Shown here: one piece after another, positions 16,871 through 24,326 of the stretch
Layout: each line of letters begins with the position of its first letter
Numbering within the stretch: the first letter of the stretch is position 1
Assembly (NCBI RefSeq): GCF_936933875.1
Contig: NZ_CAKZIK010000004.1
Span: 1-54,942 of the forward strand
Direction: 5' to 3'
From: an uncultured Chryseobacterium sp.
Lineage (GTDB): Bacteria; Bacteroidota; Bacteroidia; Flavobacteriales; Weeksellaceae
DNA: 54,942 bases
The notes under the pieces: generated by a model
What the model saw: only the letters and a program-made list of their open reading frames with translations
What the model was told of the DNA's origin: nothing
Databases searched by the model: none
Position numbers and translations under genes: made by a program

Positions 16871-16936
16871 TTGTCAAAACCTAACAAAATGATGTGACGA
16901 AGCCAAATTTGTGATCATCTGTGCAATCTGCAGAAA

Positions 16937-17785
16937 CTATTTCCTTGCAAAAACAATCCTGTCATTTGCCGAAATATCTTTAATCAGCTCACTTTCAGAA
17001 AATTCAGAAAACAGTTCCAAAGTCTCTTTTCCCAATTTCTGATTGATTTCGAGAAAAACCATTCCATTTTCAGCAAGATTTTTATGGGCATCTTTTGCAA
17101 TTTTTCGGTAGAAAATCAAAGCATCTGAAGTAGGCGAGAACAGCGCCATTTTCGGCTCAAATTCTTTGACGGAGTCTGCAATATCATTTTCTTCATCAAT
17201 GCCGATATATGGCGGATTGGAGATGATAACATCGTATTTGTCATTCAAATTATAATTCAGATAATCTGCATGAATAAAAGTGATTTCGGTTTGATGAAAT
17301 TTTGCATTTCTTTTAGCGGTTTCCAAAGCCTTTTCTGAATAATCAATTGCGCTGATTTCAGCTTCCGGAAAATGTTTTTTCAAGATAATCGGAATAATTC
17401 CGCTTCCCGTTCCGATATCAAGAATCTTTAAACCTTGAACTTTAAACCCTGAACTTTGAACTTTTTGAATCGCAAACTCCAACAATTCCTCAGTCTCCGG
17501 TCGTGGAATCAGCACATGTTCATCCACGAAAAATTTCAATCCGTAAAATTCCGTTTCTCCTAAAATTTGTTGAAAAGGCTTACCTAATTTCAGCTGTAAA
17601 ATTTTATTGTAAAATTCAGACTGTTGATTGATATCCAGTTCTTTATGAATTGAATTTCGAAGTTCAATTTTATTGAGACCTAAGATTTTCTCCGAAAAAA
17701 CTGAAAACAACTCGTTACTTTCAGAATCGGTGTACAATTCTGAAATTTCCTTTTTGAAATAATCCTTTAGTTCAGAAATAATCAT
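16937..17785 (-). CDS. prmC: Release factor glutamine methyltransferase PrmC/HemK
   Basis: SAM-dependent enzyme that N5-methylates the GGQ glutamine of release factors RF1/RF2. The 282-aa product has the N-terminal helical domain, the linker LIPRPETEELLEFAI (about 92-106), motif I ILDIGTGSGIIPI (121-133) and the catalytic NPPYIG motif. Residues 108-120 (KVQSSGFKVQGLK) are unusual: they are encoded by an in-frame copy of the GTTCAAAGTTCAGGGTTTAA-type intergenic repeat at 17427-17466, which sits in a variable loop before motif I. Its start overlaps the yaaA stop by 4 nt. Enzyme function is expected to be retained. Confidence 0.95.
   Translation of the reverse strand: MIISELKDYFKKEISELYTDSESNELFSVFSEKILGLNKIELRNSIHKELDINQQSEFYNKILQLKLGKPFQQILGETEFYGLKFFVDEHVLIPRPETEELLEFAIQKVQSSGFKVQGLKILDIGTGSGIIPIILKKHFPEAEISAIDYSEKALETAKRNAKFHQTEITFIHADYLNYNLNDKYDVIISNPPYIGIDEENDIADSVKEFEPKMALFSPTSDALIFYRKIAKDAHKNLAENGMVFLEINQKLGKETLELFSEFSESELIKDISANDRIVFARK
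17427..17466 (-). repeat. Flavobacterial intergenic repeat inside prmC
   Basis: On the coding strand it reads as alternating AAGTTCAAAGTTCAGGG and TTTAAAGTTCAAGG units. Similar sequence occurs between genes near 9045-9072, 18550-18635 and 30690-30715, but here it is in frame and encodes residues 108-120 of PrmC. Confidence 0.7.
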
Positions 17786-18540
17786 CTTGTGAACACTAAT
17801 TTTTTATCTGTTGATAATTTTTCATCAATCAGATAGCCTTCATAGTTGAACGCTTTTACATCATTAAGTGTTTTTGCATTGGTTTCAGCACAGAATCTCA
17901 CCATCAAACCTCTTGCATGTTTGGTGTAAACAACGATGGTTTTTAGCTTTCCGTCTTTCATTTCATAAAAATCAAAATCAATTACCGGAGCTTTCAGTTT
18001 TTTTCTGTCGAGCACTTTGATGTATTCCGAACTGGCTAAATTTAATATTAAATCTTTGGCTTTCAGTTCGCTGTTGAGTTGTTCTGTTACCTTTTCAGTC
18101 CAGAAAGAATATAGATTTTTATAGGAATCAAACTCGAAATTTCTGCCCATTTCAAGTCTGTACAGCATCACTCTATCCGATGGTTTCAGCAAACCGTACA
18201 ATCCCGAAAGCATTCTGTAATTTTTCTGAAGATAATCTACCGCAGACTTATCCAAAGTTTTAGCATCCAAACCGCGGTAAACTTCTCCTACAAAAGCAAA
18301 CATCGCCGGAGCTGAATTTTTAGAGGTTGGATTAGGTTTCCATTTTTGGTTTCGTTCCCAGTTTTCATCAGCAAGTTTTGATGAAATTTCCATGAGTTCC
18401 GAAAGATATTTGGGAGATTTCTCCTTTAAATAAGATTGAATAAATTCCGCTTCCTTAATGAATTTTGGAGTGGTGGATTTTAAAAATTCCGTAGAATTTT
18501 CAATGTTCATCAGCTTTGCAGGCGAGGTAATTATTTTCAT
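17782..18540 (-). CDS. yaaA: Peroxide stress protein YaaA (UPF0246)
   Basis: DUF328/UPF0246 protein of 252 aa. In E. coli YaaA limits free intracellular iron during peroxide stress and binds DNA. The N-terminal MKIITSPAKLMN and the later LSGLYGLLKPSD and YTKHARGLMVRF segments are family hallmarks. It shares a 4-nt overlap with prmC downstream, suggesting co-transcription. Upstream is a 93-nt gap made largely of gttcaaagtt-type repeats, then tsaC. Confidence 0.92.
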   Translation of the reverse strand: MKIITSPAKLMNIENSTEFLKSTTPKFIKEAEFIQSYLKEKSPKYLSELMEISSKLADENWERNQKWKPNPTSKNSAPAMFAFVGEVYRGLDAKTLDKSAVDYLQKNYRMLSGLYGLLKPSDRVMLYRLEMGRNFEFDSYKNLYSFWTEKVTEQLNSELKAKDLILNLASSEYIKVLDRKKLKAPVIDFDFYEMKDGKLKTIVVYTKHARGLMVRFCAETNAKTLNDVKAFNYEGYLIDEKLSTDKKLVFTR

Positions 18541-18633
18541 AAAAATTGTTCGAAGTTGGAAGTTCGAGGTTCATGGTTCAAAGTCAAAACATTTCCGCTC
18601 TCAAACCTTGAATTTTGAACGCGGAACATTGAA
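18541..18633. repeat. gttcaaagtt-type repeat cluster
   Basis: The gap between yaaA and tsaC consists of degenerate repeats such as GAAGTTCGAGGTTCATGG and AACCTTGAATTTTGAACG, the same class as the copy inside prmC. No ORF. Confidence 0.5.
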
Positions 18634-19245
18634 CTAAATTTCTCCTTTTCCTTCACGGATAATTTCAGGTTCGCCACTCGTTAAATCTACGATTGTTGAA
18701 GCAACATTATCACCGTAACCGGAATCGATAACGATGTCAACAAGATGGTCGTATTTTTCCGCAATCAGTTCAGGATCAGTGGAATATTCCAAAATTTCAT
18801 CTTCATCCTTTATGGATGTTGAAGCAATAGGATGACATAATTTTTCGACAATCAATTGTGGAATAGGATGGTCGGGAACACGGATTCCAACTGTTTTATG
18901 ACCTTTATAAGCCAAAGGAAGACTTTTACTCGCATCCAGAATAAAAGTAAAAGGTCCCGGAATTTTGCTTTTCAGGAATCGGAAAGTAGAAGTTTCAATA
19001 GGCTTTGTAAATTCTGAAAGATGGCTTAGATCGTTACAGATAATAGAAAACTGAGCTTTTTCTAATTTTAGTTTTTTAATCTGAGCCAACTTTTCCATCG
19101 CTTTAATATCAAAAATATTACAGCCCAATGCATAAACAGTGTCGGAAGGATAAATAATCAGTCCGCCATTATTTAAAACGGTAATCACTTCGTTAATAAG
19201 GTTTTCCTGTGGGTTTTCGGGATAAATTTTCAGAATTTTTGCCAT
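18634..19245 (-). CDS. tsaC: L-threonylcarbamoyladenylate synthase (Sua5/YrdC/TsaC family)
   Basis: Makes threonylcarbamoyl-AMP from threonine, bicarbonate and ATP for the t6A37 modification of ANN-decoding tRNAs. The 203-aa product is a YrdC domain without the Sua5 C-terminal extension. Conserved segments include GGLIIYPSDTVYALGCN (about 26-42), KLKLEKAQFSIIC, the RVPDHPI strand and STSIKDEDE. The ATG at 19245 is chosen over a TTG two codons upstream, which falls in the promoter. It is divergent from the initiator tRNA. Confidence 0.93.
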   Translation of the reverse strand: MAKILKIYPENPQENLINEVITVLNNGGLIIYPSDTVYALGCNIFDIKAMEKLAQIKKLKLEKAQFSIICNDLSHLSEFTKPIETSTFRFLKSKIPGPFTFILDASKSLPLAYKGHKTVGIRVPDHPIPQLIVEKLCHPIASTSIKDEDEILEYSTDPELIAEKYDHLVDIVIDSGYGDNVASTIVDLTSGEPEIIREGKGEI

Positions 19246-19248
19246 ACA

Positions 19249-19256
19249 CAAAGGTA
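19249..19256 (-). promoter_or_regulatory. Promoter -7 element for tsaC
   Basis: Minus strand TACCTTTG then TGT and ATG: only 3 nt separate the element from the start codon, which predicts a leaderless mRNA. Confidence 0.6.
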
Positions 19257-19314
19257 AATATTTTTGATGAATAAAGAATTTTTGCTAATAATTTGGAGGT
19301 TGGCAAAATATTTG

Positions 19315-19322
19315 TATATTTG
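19315..19322 (+). promoter_or_regulatory. Promoter for initiator tRNA
   Basis: TATATTTG with a TTG at 19293-19295, 19 nt upstream, matches the full Bacteroidota pattern TTG-N17-23-TAnnTTTG. The tRNA starts 12 nt after the element. Confidence 0.7.
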
Positions 19323-19333
19323 CACCACAATAT

Positions 19334-19406
<73 letters not shown>

Positions 19407-19413
19407 CTAAAGC

Positions 19414-19449
19414 AAACGCTTCAGAAATTCTGAAGCGTTTTTTTTTTAT
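19414..19449 (+). terminator. Terminator after tRNA-fMet
   Basis: AACGCTTCAGAA pairs with TTCTGAAGCGTT (19415-19439), followed by a T-run. Confidence 0.85.
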
Positions 19450-19465
19450 TCTCAAAGATGCAATA

Positions 19466-20152
19466 ATGACAGACCTTCCTGGAAAAGCAATTCACGATTT
19501 CTATTTCGAAAAATCTAAAGCAAAACTCTTTGTTCATGATTCTTTCGGGCCGAAAGTAGAAATGCCTATTACGATGTACTTTCGAAAATTTTCAGCGATG
19601 CCTTTGCTGGAAAAAAAGGCGCTGCAACTTTGTGAAGGTAAGATTTTGGATGTTGGAGCTGGAGCGGGTTCTCACGCTGTGTATCTTCAAAATAAAGGTT
19701 TTGAAGTAGATGCGCTGGAAATTTCACCAACGGCCTGTAAAGTGATGACCGACATTGGTGTTTCAAACGTGATTTGCGATGATTATTTCAAGCTTTCTGA
19801 TAAAAAATGCGACACATTGCTGCTTTTGATGAATGGGATTGGTTTGTGTGGAAATGTAAATGGTTTCAGAAAGTTTTTGCTGAAAGCTTCAGAGCTTCTT
19901 GTAGATGGCGGAAAGATTATCTTCGATTCCTGCGATATTTCTTACATGTACGAAAATATAGAAGTTCCTGAACGCTATTTTGGTGAAGTGAAATGCCGTT
20001 ATGAATACAAAAAGGAATTTACGGAATGGTTTAGCTGGTTGTATCTTGATGCCCAGAAAATGACCGAAATTGCTTTAGAGATGGGCTGGAAAGCGCAAAT
20101 TGTGTTTGAAGATGACAACGACCAGTATTTAGCAGTTCTTTCAAAAATTTAA
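19466..20152 (+). CDS. Class I SAM-dependent methyltransferase
   Basis: Protein of 228 aa with a Rossmann-type SAM-binding motif LDVGAGAGSHAVYLQ at about residues 55-69, the acidic loop VDALEISP, and a post-motif LLLLMNGIGLCGN. It is a cytosolic methyltransferase of unknown substrate, probably a small molecule or metabolite. The ATG at 19466 comes shortly after the tRNA terminator. The next gene, a BlaI-type regulator, has its own promoter. Confidence 0.85.
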   Translation: MTDLPGKAIHDFYFEKSKAKLFVHDSFGPKVEMPITMYFRKFSAMPLLEKKALQLCEGKILDVGAGAGSHAVYLQNKGFEVDALEISPTACKVMTDIGVSNVICDDYFKLSDKKCDTLLLLMNGIGLCGNVNGFRKFLLKASELLVDGGKIIFDSCDISYMYENIEVPERYFGEVKCRYEYKKEFTEWFSWLYLDAQKMTEIALEMGWKAQIVFEDDNDQYLAVLSKI

Positions 20153-20196
20153 ATTTTTCTAATTGATTTTCAACTATTTAACTATTTAAATTCACT

Positions 20197-20218
20197 TATC
20201 ACTAAAAAAATAGTTGTA
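20197..20218. promoter_or_regulatory. Upstream operator-like site of the BlaI locus
   Basis: TATCACTA, a 6-nt A-rich spacer, then TAGTTGTA. It matches 14 of the 16 arm bases of the perfect palindrome at 20244-20265 with the same spacer length. It lies upstream of the -7 element. Confidence 0.55.
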
Positions 20219-20235
20219 AGTGTGATTTTAATTTC

Positions 20236-20243
20236 TACATTTG
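20236..20243 (+). promoter_or_regulatory. Promoter -7 element of the BlaI-M56-GLPGLI locus
   Basis: TACATTTG, a TAnnTTTG match. It is bracketed by two operator-like inverted repeats, so repressor binding there would block transcription. Confidence 0.6.
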
Positions 20244-20265
20244 TATCACTAGATATTTAGTGATA
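20244..20265. promoter_or_regulatory. Operator palindrome of the BlaI locus
   Basis: Perfect inverted repeat TATCACTA-GATATT-TAGTGATA directly abutting the -7 element at the predicted start site. BlaI/MecI-type winged-helix dimers bind such TAnnAnnTA-like dyads. The likely regulator is the product of the next gene, which suggests autoregulation. Confidence 0.65.
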
Positions 20266-20298
20266 TTAAATTTTTGTTTAAAAAACTGATTTAACAAA

Positions 20299-20664
20299 AT
20301 GAAAATCCAGCAGTTAACAAAAGCAGAGGAACAGGTGATGCAATATTTATGGGAGCTTGAAAAAGCTTTTCTGAAAGATATTCTAGACCTTTTTCCGGAA
20401 CCGAAACCTCATTCCAATACCGTTTCCACCATCTTAAAAGTTTTGAAGGAAAAAGACTTTGTAGATTACAGGGTTTTCGGAAGACAGCACGAATATTTTC
20501 CATTGATTTCAAAGGAAAAATACAGCGGAAAGACAATGAAAAGTCTGGTGAAAAATTACTTTAAAGGTTCCTACAAAAACGCCGTTTCTTTCCTTGTTGA
20601 AAAAAATGAAATGAGTTTAGAAGATTTGGAACTGCTCTTAAACGAACTCAAAAATAAAGACTGA
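20299..20664 (+). CDS. BlaI/MecI/CopY family transcriptional repressor
   Basis: Winged-helix repressor of 121 aa. Residues 1-75 carry the family pattern (LTKAEEQVMQYLWELEKAF, then HSNTVSTILKVLKEKDFVDY), and the C-terminal helices provide the dimerisation and protease-cleavage region. In BlaI/MecI systems a membrane M56 protease relieves repression by causing cleavage of the repressor. The M56 gene starts 1 nt after this stop, and two dyads overlap the promoter, so an autoregulated sensor circuit is likely. The inducing signal is unknown and beta-lactams are not implied. Confidence 0.9.
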   Translation: MKIQQLTKAEEQVMQYLWELEKAFLKDILDLFPEPKPHSNTVSTILKVLKEKDFVDYRVFGRQHEYFPLISKEKYSGKTMKSLVKNYFKGSYKNAVSFLVEKNEMSLEDLELLLNELKNKD

Positions 20665-20665
20665 C

Positions 20666-22549
20666 ATGGAAGCAATTTTTATTTGGATGGGAAAAACTAT
20701 TCTCACTTCCGGTGTAATGTTTAGCTATTATAAGTTGTTCTTAAAAGACAAAACTTTTCATCATTACAACAGGTTTTATCTTTTGGCAACGGTGTTGATA
20801 AGTTTGTTTTTGCCGTTACTGAAATTAGATTATTTTACACTTGAAGTAAGCAGTAATATGTATTTAATTTTAAATAAAATACAAAATTTTAATTCAACTA
20901 ATACTTTAAATAATGATAGCGTTTATTCTGAACTTATTTTTGCAGCTTTTGGATTGGTTGCTCTCTTTTTTCTAGGTCGATTTTTATTTGGAATATTGAA
21001 GATTTTTAGTTTCAAGAGAAAGTATCCTAAAGAAAATTTTGAAGGAATTTCTTTTTACCAAACCAATCTTACAGATGCTCCTTTTTCATTTTTCAAAAGT
21101 TTGTTTTGGAAAGATAGTATTTTAATTCAGAGCGATTTGGGACGCCAAATTCTGAAGCACGAAATGGTTCATGTGGAACAAAAACATTCGTACGATAAAA
21201 TGGTAATGGAAGTTATTGTTTCCATCTTTTGGTTCAATCCTTTTTTTCATCTCATCAAAAAAGAAATCAGTTTAATACACGAATATCTTGCCGATAAAAA
21301 GGCGTTAAAAAATTCGGACACCAAAGCATTTGCGCAGATGCTTTTGGCGGGAAGCTTTTCCGGAAAAGTCATCCCAGGAACGAGTCCGTTTTTAAGTTCA
21401 AACCTCAAAAAAAGATTAATTATGCTTAAAAAATCAAAAACCAAATACGGTTATGCGCGAAAAATTCTGGCGTTGCCGATATTATTTGCTCTTGGATTTA
21501 TTTATTTGGTGAATGCAAAGAACAAGGAAATTGCAAAAAATAATAGAGAGATTGAAAATGAATTATCCAATTTAAAGCAGGATACTGTAAGAAAATCCGT
21601 TACAGCGACTTTGGTTGAAATTAAAGGTGGTGAGAATTATGCTATAACTGAGGCTTCTAAGGCTCCTGAAAATGCTTTGTTTATCACAGGTTCAAAGGAA
21701 GTATCAAAAGCTGAATATTTGAACTATCTTGAAAGTAATAAAGGAAATTCGACAAAAATGGTTTCATCCTTTTCTTCCGGTAAAAGTGTTTTTGGCGAAA
21801 GAGGAAAAAATGGTGTCTACCACACGGAAATGCTTTCTGAAGTTTCTAGTAATAATGACGGCTACAATTATCTGATCAAAAAATATAATCCGAATTTTGA
21901 ACGGGATAAAACTTTGCAGGAATCTGTTTCATCAGAAAGAAAAGCAAAAATGGGGGCGAATTTTATTCAGAAAACTTTTGATTATTTTTCTTCTGAAGAC
22001 GATGCAAAAAACGCCCAAAAAGATGCGTCAATTGCTCTTGCAGATGCAAAACAGGCACGATTGGATGCTCTTCAAGCTACAAAAGATGCTTTGGTAGCAC
22101 AGAAAGATGCTGAGAGAGCAGCTAAAGACGCAAATTCGGAAAGTGTCAAAAAAGCAGTGGAAGAAGCTGGGAAACAAGCGAAAGAAGCTCAAAAACAGGC
22201 TTATGAAGCTGCGAGACAGGCTGCGTTAGCTTCAAAACAAGCTGCAGATTTGGCGAAATCAGGTGTGTCCAATGAGAAAATTGAAGCTGCAAAAAAATCA
22301 GCCGTAGAAGCAAAGAAAGCAGCTGAAGAAGCAAGAAAAAATGCGGGAATTGAAGTTAGCACTCTTGGAAGTAAAAAGAATTATATCATCATTTCTAAGA
22401 AAGAAGATGGTGTTGTTAAATATTTTGTTGATGGTGTTGAAATGACTAAAGATGAAATGAATAACGAGGTTAACGTAAAAGAGATTAAAAGTGTGAATGT
22501 ACAAAAAGATGATGCAGGAGGAAGAATTTATATCGTAACTAAGAAATAA
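20666..22549 (+). CDS. M56 family membrane metallopeptidase (BlaR1-like) with Ala/Lys coiled coil
   Basis: Partner of the BlaI-type repressor, 627 aa. The N-terminal half is a BlaR1/MecR1-like M56 domain with membrane helices near residues 1-22, 37-55, 90-113 and 267-284. The zinc-site HEMVH is at 165-169 and a likely third ligand Glu206 lies in HEYLADKKAL. There is no penicillin-binding sensor domain. Instead, roughly residues 450-560 form a long Ala/Lys/Glu/Gln-rich coiled coil, and the last 60 residues (YFVDGVEMTKDE, then IKSVNVQKDDAGGRIYIVTK, split) resemble the TonB-plug-like tail of other Bacteroidota M56 proteins. What the C-terminal half senses is not known. Confidence 0.85.
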   Translation: MEAIFIWMGKTILTSGVMFSYYKLFLKDKTFHHYNRFYLLATVLISLFLPLLKLDYFTLEVSSNMYLILNKIQNFNSTNTLNNDSVYSELIFAAFGLVALFFLGRFLFGILKIFSFKRKYPKENFEGISFYQTNLTDAPFSFFKSLFWKDSILIQSDLGRQILKHEMVHVEQKHSYDKMVMEVIVSIFWFNPFFHLIKKEISLIHEYLADKKALKNSDTKAFAQMLLAGSFSGKVIPGTSPFLSSNLKKRLIMLKKSKTKYGYARKILALPILFALGFIYLVNAKNKEIAKNNREIENELSNLKQDTVRKSVTATLVEIKGGENYAITEASKAPENALFITGSKEVSKAEYLNYLESNKGNSTKMVSSFSSGKSVFGERGKNGVYHTEMLSEVSSNNDGYNYLIKKYNPNFERDKTLQESVSSERKAKMGANFIQKTFDYFSSEDDAKNAQKDASIALADAKQARLDALQATKDALVAQKDAERAAKDANSESVKKAVEEAGKQAKEAQKQAYEAARQAALASKQAADLAKSGVSNEKIEAAKKSAVEAKKAAEEARKNAGIEVSTLGSKKNYIIISKKEDGVVKYFVDGVEMTKDEMNNEVNVKEIKSVNVQKDDAGGRIYIVTKK

Positions 22550-22553
22550 CAAC

Positions 22554-22582
22554 AGATCCGGAAACATTTCCGGATTTTTTTT
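22554..22582 (+). terminator. Terminator after the M56 gene
   Basis: ATCCGGAAA-CA-TTTCCGGAT followed by a T-run. It may limit, but need not block, read-through into the GLPGLI genes. Confidence 0.8.
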
Positions 22583-22603
22583 ACATTTATAAAAACTTAA
22601 AAA

Positions 22604-23470
22604 ATGAAAAACTTTACTTTTCTTTTCCTGATTCTGGGAACTTTAATATCTGCTCAAAATCAAAGATTCATTTACGATTATAAATTTGTTTCCGATTCTG
22701 CAGATATTACAGATGTAAAATCAGATTTAATGTACCTTGATGTCACTCCCAAATCTTCCAGATTTTACAGTTATGATGTTTATAAGCAGGATTCCACAAG
22801 AATGGCTGATTTTGAAAAGCAGATAAAAACCTCCGGTTCCATGAATGTGGTAACTTTTAATGCAGCGAAAGGTAAAGGTTTTGTACGTTACGCTGTGTCT
22901 AAAGAATATCCGGATTATAAAGTTTTTCTGCATACTAGAATTGGAAGAGACGGCTATAAAGTGTTGAACGACGCACCATTAACCTGGAAAATAGAATCTG
23001 AAAAGCAAAAAATCGGGGAATTTAACGCACAAAAAGCTACAACTTTTTATCAAGGCCGAAAATGGACAGCTTGGTTTACTACCGACATTCCTTTGCAGGA
23101 AGGACCTTACAAATTTCATGGTCTTCCGGGACTTATTGTAAAAGCAAGTGATGATAAAAACTTTCACGTTTTCGAACTTGCCGGGGTGAAAAAACTGGTT
23201 GAGCCAATAGATTTTTCGAAAGCGTCTTTAACTTTTTCCAATAATGAAGTTGCTGTAAATTATTCAACTTACCGAAATCTGTTTAAAGAAAACCGTGCTG
23301 ATCCAACCAAATCTATGCGACAAATGATGAGCTCCGGAATGGTAACAAATATTCGAGATGCCAATGGAAATCCTATGGATATGGAAAAAATGATGCGCGA
23401 ACGTGAAAAATCTGAAAAAGAAAGACAGAAAAAAGATAATAACCTTATCGATTTAACTTTACTTAAATAA
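22604..23470 (+). CDS. GLPGLI family secreted protein 1
   Basis: Exported protein of 288 aa, named after the conserved GLPGLI motif, which is present as FHGLPGLIVKA at about residues 172-182. A Sec signal (MKNFTFLFLILGTLISAQ) is followed by NQRFIYDYKFVSDS, a repeated opening of all three paralogs. Conserved features include RKWTAWFTTDIPLQEGPYKF and a basic C-terminal tail of ER/EK repeats ending NNLIDLTLLK. The family is widespread in Bacteroidota with no established function. It is the first of three tandem copies downstream of the BlaI/M56 pair. Confidence 0.92.
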   Translation: MKNFTFLFLILGTLISAQNQRFIYDYKFVSDSADITDVKSDLMYLDVTPKSSRFYSYDVYKQDSTRMADFEKQIKTSGSMNVVTFNAAKGKGFVRYAVSKEYPDYKVFLHTRIGRDGYKVLNDAPLTWKIESEKQKIGEFNAQKATTFYQGRKWTAWFTTDIPLQEGPYKFHGLPGLIVKASDDKNFHVFELAGVKKLVEPIDFSKASLTFSNNEVAVNYSTYRNLFKENRADPTKSMRQMMSSGMVTNIRDANGNPMDMEKMMREREKSEKERQKKDNNLIDLTLLK

Positions 23471-23476
23471 CAGAAA

Positions 23477-24325
23477 ATGAAAAAGTATTGTGCTTTACTA
23501 TTGTTTTTGTTTCTTAATTTTTCGGCTCAAAACCAAAGGTTTATTTACGAATATAAATTTGTCACAGATTCCACTAACCGGGATGTTGCGCAATCGGAAT
23601 TGATCGTTTTGGATGTTGATGCAGAAGGCTCTAAATTTTACAGTTACGAAAAATACAAAGCCGATTCGGTAACCAGTGAAGAAGTTAACAAGCAGGTTGC
23701 AACGAAAAGTAGCGATATTTTATTGAAAAATACCTACAAGGGCAGTATTCGGTATTCGATTACGAAAAATTATCCCGATTTTAAAACCGTCATGAAGACC
23801 TCAGTTGCCGGTGACGATTATAATGTTTGGGATGAACGCGAAATTGAGTGGAAGATTTTGCCCGAAACGGAAATAATAGCCACTTTTAAAGCGCAAAAAG
23901 CGGAGACCAAAATGTTTGGCAGAATATGGACAGCCTGGTTTACCAACGAGATCCCAATACAGGATGGACCTTACAAATTCAGAAGTTTACCGGGATTAAT
24001 TGTAAAATTGCAGGATAAAACTTTATCGCATTCATTTGAAATTAAATCCGTTAGAAATATTGTTCCACAAACTGAATTTAAATCTGCATTTATTGAAAAG
24101 CCTATCGATGTGGACTATTCCAAATACAAAAAAATCTTTTGGGAAAACCGTAAAGATCCTGCAAAATCGCTTCGCTTGATGATTAATGAAAATCCAACAT
24201 TCAAAATTGTAAAAAACGGTGAGGAAGTTTCTGGCGAGCAAATGGTTCGAGAAAGGGAAAAATCGGCCAAAGAAGCCCAGAAAAAGAATAATAATCCACT
24301 CGAACTCGACCTTTTAAAAGAATAA
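23477..24325 (+). CDS. GLPGLI family secreted protein 2
   Basis: Second tandem paralog, 282 aa, starting 6 nt after the first. It shares the signal peptide plus NQRFIYEYKFVTDS, the core GRIWTAWFTNEIPIQDGPYKF (split), the motif RSLPGLIVKLQ, and the charged tail ending NNPLELDLLKE. The copies are clearly homologous but divergent between the conserved blocks, so this is an old duplication rather than a recent one. Function unknown. Confidence 0.92.
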   Translation: MKKYCALLLFLFLNFSAQNQRFIYEYKFVTDSTNRDVAQSELIVLDVDAEGSKFYSYEKYKADSVTSEEVNKQVATKSSDILLKNTYKGSIRYSITKNYPDFKTVMKTSVAGDDYNVWDEREIEWKILPETEIIATFKAQKAETKMFGRIWTAWFTNEIPIQDGPYKFRSLPGLIVKLQDKTLSHSFEIKSVRNIVPQTEFKSAFIEKPIDVDYSKYKKIFWENRKDPAKSLRLMINENPTFKIVKNGEEVSGEQMVREREKSAKEAQKKNNNPLELDLLKE

Positions 24326-24326
24326 A

